Translations under genes and position numbers: made by a program
The notes under the pieces: generated by a model
What the model was told of the DNA's origin: nothing
What the model saw: the letters and a program-made list of their open reading frames with translations, nothing else
The model's database searches: none
NCBI GenBank assembly: GCA_021849525.1
Contig: JAJZSS010000013.1
Span: 1-11,951, forward strand
DNA: 11,951 nucleotides
DNA from: Chloroflexota bacterium
GTDB taxonomy: Bacteria; Chloroflexota; Anaerolineae; Anaerolineales; UBA4823
Direction of reading: 5' to 3'
Shown here: positions 1 to 6,303 of the stretch, one piece after another
How positions within the stretch are numbered: the stretch's first letter is position 1
How the letters are laid out: each line of letters starts with the position of its first letter

Positions 1-202
<202 letters not shown>

Positions 203-207
203 ATTTT

Positions 208-226
208 AACGTATCGTTGATACGTT
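208..226 (-). other. Perfect hairpin just upstream of mature 16S
   Basis: AACGTATC (208-215) and GATACGTT (219-226) form an uninterrupted 8-bp inverted repeat with a 3-nt loop. It lies about 6 nt upstream of the estimated 16S 5' end, inside the rRNA leader. It may be a processing or folding element of the pre-16S leader. It is not followed by a U-tract, so it is not a normal terminator. Confidence 0.55.
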
Positions 227-282
227 GAAGTCACGGATTTTGTTACTGGAATTGCGAGTTCTTTCTTCCTATCACTCTTCAG

Positions 283-295
283 TTGTTAAGGTCCT
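283..295 (-). promoter_or_regulatory. boxA-like antitermination motif in rRNA leader
   Basis: On the minus strand this reads AGGACCTTAACAA. It shares its 3' half (CTTAACAA versus TTTAACAA) with the E. coli rrn boxA, about 8 of 12 positions overall. It lies downstream of all three promoters and about 80 nt upstream of the 16S gene, which is where an rrn boxA would be expected for NusB/NusE loading. The match is partial, so this is a suggestion. Confidence 0.3.
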
Positions 296-313
296 GCCAA
301 CTTTGCGGGCGGG

Positions 314-342
314 ATTTTACCAGCCACACAGGCCTCTGTCAA
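314..342 (-). promoter_or_regulatory. rRNA promoter P3 (16S-proximal)
   Basis: On the minus strand, -35 TTGACA (337-342) and -10 TAAAAT (314-319) are separated by 17 bp, and a TGG directly before the -10 gives an extended -10 element. A GC-rich stretch (CCCGCCCGC) follows as discriminator, as is common in growth-rate or stringently regulated rRNA promoters. The predicted start is near 306, about 105 nt upstream of the 16S gene. Confidence 0.7.
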
Positions 343-361
343 GTCGCTTAGAGACTAAACA

Positions 362-434
362 CCGATGTCCTTTTTCGACATCGGCTCCAAGACCGACAAC
401 CCAGTTGGTGTTGGTCTTCCGACGCAGAGGCGTC
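362..434 (-). other. Cluster of three hairpins in rRNA leader between P2 and P3
   Basis: Three successive inverted repeats are visible: CCGATGTC/GACATCGG (362-369/377-384, perfect 8 bp, 7-nt loop), a 12-position stem at 389-400/407-418 with two mismatches, and GACGC/GCGTC (421-425/430-434, 4-nt loop). Only transcripts from P1 and P2 would carry them. They could be processing sites, antitermination structures or spacer structure. The first is followed on the minus strand by TGTTTAG, too poor in U for a confident terminator. Confidence 0.5.
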
Positions 435-480
435 TTCTCGGTTGTTAGCGATCTACCGTTGGGGTGAGATCTTTCGTTTC

Positions 481-516
481 AAAGTGCGTTAGCTATTATA
501 TCTAAACGCGCACTTT
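481..516. repeat. Inverted repeat overlapping rRNA promoter P2
   Basis: AAAGTGCG (481-488) and CGCACTTT (509-516) are perfect 8-bp arms separated by 20 bp. One arm lies in the -35/-10 spacer of P2 and the other at the predicted transcription start, so the repeat brackets the -10 box. It could be an operator for a dimeric regulator. An RNA hairpin role is unlikely because most of the element is upstream of the transcript start. Confidence 0.45.
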
Positions 517-522
517 TGTCAA
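495..522 (-). promoter_or_regulatory. rRNA promoter P2 (perfect sigma70 consensus)
   Basis: On the minus strand, -35 TTGACA (517-522) and -10 TATAAT (495-500) both match the consensus exactly, with a 16-bp spacer. Predicted start is near 488, giving a leader of about 285 nt before the 16S gene. Confidence 0.85.
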
Positions 523-642
523 GAGGCTATTTTCCCCGGTTTTTCCGGTCAGACTGCCTCTTGCTTCACACCCAGCCTGTCTTTTCTTTCAGTTTTCAGT
601 GGAGCCTGGTTGTTTTCCAGGTGTTTCCGATCAAGCTCCGGG

Positions 643-670
643 ATTATACTCTTCTTATCTATCCTGTCAA
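643..670 (-). promoter_or_regulatory. rRNA promoter P1 (perfect sigma70 consensus, most upstream)
   Basis: On the minus strand, -35 TTGACA (665-670) and -10 TATAAT (643-648) are both perfect, with a 16-bp spacer as in P2. A GC-rich discriminator (CCCGGAGC) follows the -10 box. The upstream bases (671-700) contain A/T-rich runs (a five-A run at 675-679, TTTT tracts) that could act as an UP element. Confidence 0.85.
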
Positions 671-899
671 GGCAAAAACATGACCAATTTTGGATTTTAC
701 CGGATTAGTGACATTAATCAGGTATGTCATAGGACGATCAGAATAAGATGTTTATAACTGGCTCGGCTGTAGAAAATTTATCAGACCATTCACACCGTTC
801 TCGTTGAGAAATGTCAAATACAACGGCCACCAGGGGTTGATGTGAAGAAGTTAACCCACCAAAACCAGGTTGATAATCACTAATACCCTGAAATGATTA
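671..899. other. Gene-free stretch between the membrane-protein locus and rRNA promoters
   Basis: No convincing reading frame, tRNA or strong terminator was found. Two small inverted repeats are present: TTCTC/GAGAA around 799-811, and ATAATCA/TGATTAT (873-879/894-900), the latter touching the stop codon of the last operon gene but lacking a U-tract. A lone TTGACA on the minus strand (812-817) has only a poor -10 partner. Transcripts of the upstream locus may therefore run towards the rRNA promoters. Confidence 0.5.
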
Positions 900-1505
900 T
901 TATCCGAACATGAATCCAACCACAAAGCAAATTGTCATCAGCAGCAACAAACCAGGAAAGATTCTTAGGATTATCTCTCGCGAAAGTATCGGCCTGCCTG
1001 CCTTTAAATATGATAATAAAAGGCCACCAACCCCAATCAATCCACCCCCAACCCCTACCAGGGAAAAGAATGCTCCTGTTATGCCTTGCACTGCGAGCCA
1101 GATTGGCAGCAAGAATATGGTTACTCCTGCTACGCCGTGGACCAGAGCCAGAACGATGATTGGCATCTTATTTGACATCCGGTTCGCACGTGTAAGGATC
1201 ACTGCCAGCAATCCTATGAGGACAAAGATCAGGTAAGCAGTACGATACTGGGGAAGATACTGCCATACAAGGCCAAGTGCTAACGAAAGTGGCATAACGG
1301 TAGATACATCAACCACGATGGGGGAATCCAGCACTTCAAAGCCCAGAATAATCAGCAGCAACCCAGCGATCAAGAGAACGCCAAATGCGATGGTATAGGC
1401 AATAGTGGGAATCGTGGCCAGGCCATCAATTCCGACAGCCACCTGGTAAGCAGCAAGCAAGCCAGTAATAAGTAGCAGAATCCGGTCCAGGATTGACATT
1501 CGCAT
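900..1505 (-). CDS. 201-aa six-TM integral membrane protein (paralogue of the 4816-5421 product)
   Basis: The product is almost entirely hydrophobic, with about six transmembrane segments and short loops. It aligns by eye over its full length with the other 201-aa protein of this locus. Shared blocks are LLxTGLLAAY near the N-terminus, a GLLLIxLG-x-x-(V/I)L-x-SP block around residues 48-62, the HGVAG block around 123-127 with a conserved in-membrane His, a glycine-rich GVGGGLIGVGG-like helix, and a C-terminal LL-x-LMT-x-x-F-x-x-GF. I do not recognise the family. The gene follows ctaB by 16 bp, so the two are very probably co-transcribed. The start is taken at the first ATG; a second ATG two codons on (1499) is possible. 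The conserved His could ligate heme or metal, and the context with an oxidase-like protein and heme O synthase suggests an accessory subunit or assembly factor. That role is inference. Confidence 0.85.
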   Translation of the reverse strand: MRMSILDRILLLITGLLAAYQVAVGIDGLATIPTIAYTIAFGVLLIAGLLLIILGFEVLDSPIVVDVSTVMPLSLALGLVWQYLPQYRTAYLIFVLIGLLAVILTRANRMSNKMPIIVLALVHGVAGVTIFLLPIWLAVQGITGAFFSLVGVGGGLIGVGGLLLSYLKAGRPILSREIILRIFPGLLLLMTICFVVGFMFG

Positions 1506-1521
1506 TTTACTGATCCGCCGG

Positions 1522-2376
1522 TCAGATCATCATCAATAACATCGACGCAAGCATGTAGACCGAAGCATATTTGAATAATCCATAATTGACACGCTCCGTC
1601 GGGCGAAAGATCATGCTGATTGCCAATACAAGCAGACCAAAAGATAACACCCCCAGCAAGCGTAAGAATCCCCATTCCAGGCCAATCTCCCAGGCAGCAA
1701 CGCCCATGGCCAGCGCAGCCAGTATGCTCGAAATCGCGATCGTAGCCCGGGTAAAGCCAAACCCATATGTCGATGGAAAAGTCGGCACTCCAGCATCTCG
1801 ATAATCCTCTGAATATCGCATACTGAAGGTTAATATGTGGGTTGGAATCCAGAGCAGGATACTAAGCGCAAGCAGTACTCCTACCCAGTCCAGCCCTCCC
1901 ACGCCCAGAGCCCGTCCAGCCAATATTGGCATGCCACCCGAAACACCACCCCAGATAATACTCCAGCAGCTGCGCCTCTTGAGCCAGATGGTGTATACAA
2001 CTACATCAAAAAATAAACCTGCAAATATGATCACCCCATACAGGACATCCATTACTACAGCAATCCCTACACCAAGCACAGCGAGCGCCAGGCCTACCCG
2101 AAATGCTTCTTCTGGATTAATTTTGCCTGACGCCAGCGGGCGTTTTTGTGTCCGTCCCATTTTTGCATCAATATCCCGATCCCACCACATATTCAGAATG
2201 GTGCTGCCACTGATGGAAGCGACCAGGCTGATCAACAGCCCGGCCATCGTGGACGGATTTAAGACAGGGCAGCGGGCGCTCATGTATCCCGCAAGGCCAG
2301 TGGATACAAGCAAGCCAGTCTGCAGGCTCTTGATTAGCGGCCAAAAGAGTTTTATTTTGGCAAGCACGGTTTGCAT
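1522..2376 (-). CDS. ctaB: Heme O synthase (protoheme IX farnesyltransferase), UbiA superfamily
   Basis: This enzyme transfers a farnesyl group from farnesyl diphosphate to the 2-vinyl of protoheme, giving heme O for heme-copper oxidases. It acts in the cytoplasmic membrane. The 284 residues contain the first Asp-rich prenyltransferase motif N62-x3-D66-x3-D70 in the heme-O-synthase context DRDIDAKMGRTQKRPL, and the second motif around YSEDYRDAGVP (188-198), preceded by the 'PTH' (178-180) that corresponds to the usual PPH. The rest is a string of hydrophobic helices, and length is normal for the family. An AGGAG lies 9 nt before the ATG. The gene follows the NirV-like lipoprotein gene after 62 bp containing a terminator-like hairpin, and leads directly into a 201-aa membrane protein gene. 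Its presence suggests that the oxidase-like protein of the locus uses heme O or A, although classical NO reductases use only heme b. A related UbiA enzyme is possible but the motifs fit CtaB best. Confidence 0.88.
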   Translation of the reverse strand: MQTVLAKIKLFWPLIKSLQTGLLVSTGLAGYMSARCPVLNPSTMAGLLISLVASISGSTILNMWWDRDIDAKMGRTQKRPLASGKINPEEAFRVGLALAVLGVGIAVVMDVLYGVIIFAGLFFDVVVYTIWLKRRSCWSIIWGGVSGGMPILAGRALGVGGLDWVGVLLALSILLWIPTHILTFSMRYSEDYRDAGVPTFPSTYGFGFTRATIAISSILAALAMGVAAWEIGLEWGFLRLLGVLSFGLLVLAISMIFRPTERVNYGLFKYASVYMLASMLLMMI

Positions 2377-2398
2377 GCTATTGCGCTCCTACAAGGCG

Positions 2399-2432
2399 AA
2401 AAAATAGGCAGTTAAGGACCACCTTACCTATT
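2399..2432 (-). terminator. Rho-independent terminator between lipoprotein gene and ctaB
   Basis: On the minus strand, AATAGG/CCTATT (arms 2427-2432 and 2403-2408) enclose TAAGG/CCTTA (2422-2426 and 2413-2417) with a 4-nt loop and a 4-nt bulge. The stem runs straight into six T residues (2404-2399). It sits 7 nt after the stop codon of the lipoprotein gene and just before the ctaB ribosome-binding site. It may end the main operon or lower expression of ctaB and the following gene. Confidence 0.65.
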
Positions 2433-2438
2433 AGTACT

Positions 2439-3335
2439 TTAATTATCGCGGGCACAGCGGAAACCTACACCCGGGCTCACGTAAGTAGGCGTGGCATTAT
2501 TGCGTACCCACAGCCTTAGATCCATCTCATAGGTATCCTTAGAGCCTCCCCGCATAAAGCGGTAGTGCATCCCTTCGTACACATCGCCGGTCCACTGCCA
2601 GACGTTGCCCGCCATGTCATATAATCCATAAGGTGAAGCCGAAGCAAGGGTTAGATAACCATCATAGCTGCTGCCGTTGAAAAATCCCACCGGTGTGGTT
2701 CGCGAACCGAAGGTGCTCATCTTCTCAAAAGGATCACGGCTGGCATAGAAATTGGCATTTTCTCTTAAAATATCATCCCCCCAGGGGAAAGGACGCACAT
2801 CGTCACCTCGCCCAGCCTTTTCCCATTCCACCTCAGTTGGTAATCGCCAATCATTGTACTCACAATAGCCCCAAGCCCCGAACCAGCTTACCATGGTCAT
2901 CGGGTGGTTCGCATATTCCGGCTGGGCAGTGAAGATTGCGCCGTCATACTGGATCCGTTGGGAAGGATCGTCCAACGGAATAAAAATCCAATCGCCGGCC
3001 TTGATTTCTTCCTCATGCTTGACGCCCCGGAACTCATCTCCAGGGTAATAGCCGACAATTTTATCGCTATCAACCTTGATATAGCCATCTGCCTGGGCAT
3101 GGTTGAGGAAGACAGCGGATTGTTCAGTAGTGACATCGGTGATCATGATTTCATAAGCCCCGGTGGCTTCGATAACTTCATGCTGGCCGTCGAAGAATTC
3201 ACCGGCTGGGATTTGCGCCCAGGCATTCGGATCGATCCCCGTATCATAACTGGCTATGGGCGCGTTCAAGTCCACCGGTGCACAGGCAGCCAGCAAAACA
3301 CCCAGCAAAACGAGGATTGGTGCCATCCGCTTCAT
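2439..3335 (-). CDS. Lipoprotein with FGE-sulfatase (SUMF1/NirV-like) domain, catalytic cysteines missing
   Basis: The start is taken at ATG 3333-3335 because AGGAGG (3343-3348) lies 7 nt before it and because it yields a lipoprotein signal: MKR, a hydrophobic stretch, then lipobox LLAAC with C18. A longer frame from 3380 is less likely. The 298-aa product carries an FGE-sulfatase domain: VSW...YC (149-158), RLPTEVEWEKAGRG (164-177), PWGDD (184-188), GLYDMAGNVWQW (237-248), RGGS (262-265) and GFRC (291-294). True formylglycine-generating enzymes use a C-x4-C pair between RGGS and GFR; here that region (RLWVRNN) has none, so oxygen-dependent formylglycine formation is unlikely. NirV, encoded beside the nitrite reductase gene nirK in some denitrifiers, belongs to the same domain family and is a useful comparison. 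The ATG overlaps the stop of the upstream oxidase-like gene by 4 nt (ATGA), implying translational coupling and a joint function on the outer face of the membrane. Confidence 0.85.
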   Translation of the reverse strand: MKRMAPILVLLGVLLAACAPVDLNAPIASYDTGIDPNAWAQIPAGEFFDGQHEVIEATGAYEIMITDVTTEQSAVFLNHAQADGYIKVDSDKIVGYYPGDEFRGVKHEEEIKAGDWIFIPLDDPSQRIQYDGAIFTAQPEYANHPMTMVSWFGAWGYCEYNDWRLPTEVEWEKAGRGDDVRPFPWGDDILRENANFYASRDPFEKMSTFGSRTTPVGFFNGSSYDGYLTLASASPYGLYDMAGNVWQWTGDVYEGMHYRFMRGGSKDTYEMDLRLWVRNNATPTYVSPGVGFRCARDN

Positions 3336-4807
3336 TGTGATACCTCCTGGGAAAGCTCGTGGCTTATTTCTTCCTTCCATCGCCCATTAGATTTAAATAA
3401 GTCGACAAGACGCCAGACCATCACAATCGCAAGGAGCAACAACAGCATCGCCAGGCCAAAATCCATAATATACATGAGCACGTTGACCAGAGGCTGTTGT
3501 TCTGCTTCGCTGATAAACAAGCGTTTCATCTCAAAAATCGTAACTGCAGCAAAAGCCAGGTCCGAGAGTACAATCAAGCCCCAGCCATACCACTGGCGGA
3601 ATTTTCCTTTGAGGTTGATCATATCGCCATAGTACATCAGGATGATCGTAGCCACGATGGCCGAAAGGACATGCCAGTGACCCGTCAGCTCGATACGCTC
3701 TTCGCGCGCCGGCCAGACGCGAAATATCTCATCCAGCCGGACGGCCATAAAGATACCAATCCCAGAGGTCGTGAAGTTCATAAAGAGCATTTGCCAGGTC
3801 GGGCCAAACTTGAGCGGGTCGCGTAATAAGGCGCTGATTTTCTGACCAAAATTGGGCTTCCGGAACTGGGCGGTGCCATCTCGTATCAATTTACCCCAGC
3901 TCCAGATGAGTAAGAGAAGCGCCGCCAGCATGGAAGGTGTGGCCCCGACATAGATGATCATGTGCGCAATAGGCTCCAGCGGAGTGACAACCCCCCAGAC
4001 ACCCAAATTGAGCACGATAGTACCCAGGATCATCAATGGCATGGCAATCTTGTGCATCAAGCCATTGAAGGTCAACCAGCGACCAACAATCAGCGTGATC
4101 ATGATACTGATCAGAGCCAGCATGATATGCAGGTGGCCGATGATGGAGTACTCCATGACTGACTTTTCAGGGAAGCGGATGATGTTCTCAGCCAGGAAAA
4201 CTTCAAACCCGTTGCCAAAATACGCGCCGGGTACTGCCCCGAACAAGGCAGAGAGCACGGTCGTCAGTGCCGTCGCAAAAAACGCGCTGCGTTCCAGGTC
4301 CAGGCTCCCAATATGGGCATAACTTTTATCCGTATTACGATAGTTCGGATTCCAGGGCCAAAGCGCAACCACCATCAGCACACCTGCACAGAAGATGAGG
4401 GTTAAACCTGCAATATACAGCCCGTGGAAAGCCCAATTATGACCAAAATAGGCGAAACCCAGACCAAATATCATCGTTACGATATAGCCGACAGTGATCA
4501 AGGCTCGAATCGCAATCTTATACGATAATTTCATTGCCAGCAGGCCAGTAACCATGTAAACTTCGATGGCGATGATGGCCATGGCTATTGAATGGTATAA
4601 GATGATGATGCGACCTTCACGCTCGGCCTGTACCAGATCCATACCCAGCAGCTTGACTACCACCTCACGCACACCCAGTTCCGCCATCGGGCCAGACAGC
4701 ATCCCCCACATAGGCGTAACAATGGCGATCATGGCAATTGCTACCAGGATCAAGCCCTTCGTAGAGCTAAAAAGATAGTTCAAGCGGTCTTTGATGAATT
4801 GCAGCAT
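3332..4807 (-). CDS. Divergent heme-copper oxidase / nitric oxide reductase superfamily catalytic subunit (12 TM)
   Basis: The 491-aa product has about twelve transmembrane helices (near 16-36, 66-90, 99-120, 128-149, 172-192, 220-241, 253-273, 279-301, 340-357, 376-396, 406-426, 443-466). Histidines fall where the superfamily places heme and metal ligands: H72 in TM2, H225 and H227 in TM6 (GHLH), H282 between TM7 and TM8 (AHMIIYVGATP, cf. AHHMFTVG of oxidases or HHYxWIGTP of NorB), H377 and H379 in TM10 (GHWHVLS, cf. HFHYVLS). The intervals (155, 55, 95) are close to those of bovine subunit I. TM2, 6 and 10 head three similar segments, matching the pseudo-threefold fold. Oddities: the HH pair is reduced to a single His, TM6 has no HPEVY tyrosine, and the NorB glutamate position is Met. 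No cytochrome c or CuA domain is encoded nearby. It starts 8 bp after the 201-aa gene and overlaps the lipoprotein gene by 4 bp. An NnrS-like heme membrane protein is a less likely alternative. Confidence 0.68.
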   Translation of the reverse strand: MLQFIKDRLNYLFSSTKGLILVAIAMIAIVTPMWGMLSGPMAELGVREVVVKLLGMDLVQAEREGRIIILYHSIAMAIIAIEVYMVTGLLAMKLSYKIAIRALITVGYIVTMIFGLGFAYFGHNWAFHGLYIAGLTLIFCAGVLMVVALWPWNPNYRNTDKSYAHIGSLDLERSAFFATALTTVLSALFGAVPGAYFGNGFEVFLAENIIRFPEKSVMEYSIIGHLHIMLALISIMITLIVGRWLTFNGLMHKIAMPLMILGTIVLNLGVWGVVTPLEPIAHMIIYVGATPSMLAALLLLIWSWGKLIRDGTAQFRKPNFGQKISALLRDPLKFGPTWQMLFMNFTTSGIGIFMAVRLDEIFRVWPAREERIELTGHWHVLSAIVATIILMYYGDMINLKGKFRQWYGWGLIVLSDLAFAAVTIFEMKRLFISEAEQQPLVNVLMYIMDFGLAMLLLLLAIVMVWRLVDLFKSNGRWKEEISHELSQEVSQ

Positions 4808-4815
4808 ATGAATTT

Positions 4816-5421
4816 CTACCCTTTCCTGGTAAATCCTATAGTGAACGCACCTGTCATTAGAAAGAGCAAAGGAGAAATGATTTTCATCACAAACTCGGGG
4901 CTAAAAAATAATAGCTGTGTGCCAGCAGAAATAAACGCCAGCGCAATACCGCCGAGACCGATGAGCAGGCCTCCGATGCCCACCCAATAGAAGCCCTGGG
5001 GTGCTTGTTTGGCAAAGAACGGTCCAAGAAATATTACCAGCCCGGCAACCCCATGAAAAAGCGGTACCGCAAATTTCTTGAGTGTATCCATCCCCAGGAT
5101 GCTGGTAACAGCAATTGCCAAAAATCCGATGACTGCGAACCACTTGAAGGATTTTTTCCAGGCCGGGTAATATTCCTCTGCGATGCCCATTGAAATTCCC
5201 AGAGGGATTAAGCTGGCAACAGTCAACACCCAGGGTGAAGCCAAAATATCCAGACCCAGGAAAATCAGTAAAAGACCTGAAACCAGCAGCACGGCAAACC
5301 CCATCAAGTAATAAAGGTTGTGCAATGCTTTATGCAGCGTGAACCGCCGCCAAAAATACCAGCACAGGTAGGCAGCGAGCAGGCCAGTCAGCAACAAAAA
5401 TAGATTTTCCAGCGTGAACAT
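4816..5421 (-). CDS. 201-aa six-TM integral membrane protein (paralogue of the 900-1505 product)
   Basis: This protein has the same length and layout as the last gene product of the locus, and by eye roughly a third of positions agree across the whole alignment. It shares LLLTGLLAAY (9-18), the SGLLLIFLG block (48-56), FHGVAG with a conserved in-membrane His (122-127), the glycine-rich GIGGLLIGLGG helix (147-157) and a C-terminal LLFLMT. The N-terminal loop additionally carries two His residues (HKALH) absent from the paralogue. GGAGG lies 5 nt before the ATG. The stop is 8 bp before the oxidase-like gene, so these two are co-translated neighbours. A role as small subunit or assembly partner of that protein is inferred from position only; the family is not one I can name. 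Confidence 0.87.
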   Translation of the reverse strand: MFTLENLFLLLTGLLAAYLCWYFWRRFTLHKALHNLYYLMGFAVLLVSGLLLIFLGLDILASPWVLTVASLIPLGISMGIAEEYYPAWKKSFKWFAVIGFLAIAVTSILGMDTLKKFAVPLFHGVAGLVIFLGPFFAKQAPQGFYWVGIGGLLIGLGGIALAFISAGTQLLFFSPEFVMKIISPLLFLMTGAFTIGFTRKG

Positions 5422-5459
5422 ATTTTCCTCCCTTCGAGATCAATTGAACGAGTTGATGA

Positions 5460-6257
5460 TTACACTGTCGTATTCCATTTGTCGAGCATTTTGCTCGTTC
5501 CAGGCAGCAGTAAGTAAATCAGCAAGCCTGTGCTGAGGAGCGGTGCAGGGAGGAACATAGAAAATCGATGTACCTCGACAAGCGCATTGTGGAGTCCCAG
5601 TGGGTAACCTGCCATCATCGACATTGTTCCCGCAAAGATTCCGACAGGAATAGCCCACGATTTCTTTTTTAATACCGCGAAGATGAATATTGCCCAGGCT
5701 GCCGCTCCCCACCAGCTGATCTGCTGAGACATCACGTACATCCCATTCCAGAATGGATCATCCTGGGATGTGGTGTATTTGGCAATTGGAGCGACGCCAT
5801 CGATAAATGTCAGTACGTAGGCAATCCCAGCGATGAATGTCAAGGCTATTATTTTCTTATCAACCCCGCCGATGAGGAGCATACCAAACCATAGGATTGC
5901 CGCCAGAATAAATACGATCATCGTGGGTGTTGGCAGGTCGCTATCCATGGCAGGGATCATGGGGAAGAATCCCGCCAGCAACTGGATGGTTGCTGCGACG
6001 GCGCCCCAGAACCAGGCCCATTTTGCTTTGTTCAGGAAACCGTATAGAACCGCTGCCCAGATGGCCCCTGCGGCAATCCCGATCCAACCCAGGACGGCAT
6101 ATGTGATTGTGACGGAGGTTGCCTCATCTGTTCGACCGGTTGCCATCTTAATATCAATCACCTGATTATATTGTCCTGCAAGAAGATAAAATATAATCAA
6201 GCCGGTCAGGATCCCGAGCACCGCCATTACGGCCCCTAAACTGGTATTGTTTTTCAT
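5460..6257 (-). CDS. 265-aa eight-TM membrane protein of unknown family
   Basis: First gene of the membrane-protein locus. The product has about eight hydrophobic helices (near 7-27, 49-74, 78-100, 112-130, 135-156, 180-196, 203-221, 234-252). The only two histidines, H223 and H230, flank a short amphipathic stretch (GLHNALVEVHRF) before the last helix, a possible heme or metal contact. The Shine-Dalgarno is strong (AGGAGAGG about 6 nt before the ATG). A 38-bp gap leads into the first 201-aa gene, so co-transcription is likely. I do not recognise a domain. From context it may be a membrane subunit, quinol-interaction subunit or assembly protein for the oxidase-like enzyme, but nothing in the sequence proves this. 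Confidence 0.87.
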   Translation of the reverse strand: MKNNTSLGAVMAVLGILTGLIIFYLLAGQYNQVIDIKMATGRTDEATSVTITYAVLGWIGIAAGAIWAAVLYGFLNKAKWAWFWGAVAATIQLLAGFFPMIPAMDSDLPTPTMIVFILAAILWFGMLLIGGVDKKIIALTFIAGIAYVLTFIDGVAPIAKYTTSQDDPFWNGMYVMSQQISWWGAAAWAIFIFAVLKKKSWAIPVGIFAGTMSMMAGYPLGLHNALVEVHRFSMFLPAPLLSTGLLIYLLLPGTSKMLDKWNTTV

Positions 6258-6303
6258 CCAATCCTCTCCTATTAATTAATCTATTAATTTTGAATTTCAG
6301 TTG

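Noticed and set aside
225..467. 80-aa frame on the plus strand
   Set aside because: It lies antisense in the rRNA leader across promoter P3 and the hairpins, has no ribosome-binding site, and its composition is not protein-like.
534..621. Short hairpins CCGG/CCGG (536-548) and CCTGG/CCAGG (605-621) between P1 and P2 as terminators
   Set aside because: Stems of 4-5 bp without a T-tract; they are more likely incidental leader structure.
873..900. ATAATCA/TGATTAT inverted repeat as a terminator of the membrane-protein locus
   Set aside because: The stem is AT-only apart from one pair, the loop is 14 nt, and no T-tract follows on the minus strand.
910..1236. 108-aa plus-strand frame
   Set aside because: Antisense to the 201-aa membrane protein gene, whose frame, paralogue and operon context are convincing; the opposite frame is a shadow.
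1835..2407. 190-aa plus-strand frame
   Set aside because: Antisense to ctaB, which has clear prenyltransferase motifs; the plus-strand product is low-complexity Pro/Thr/Ser and unrecognisable.
2904..3632. 242-aa plus-strand frame
   Set aside because: It spans the antisense of the lipoprotein gene and the end of the oxidase-like gene, both strongly supported.
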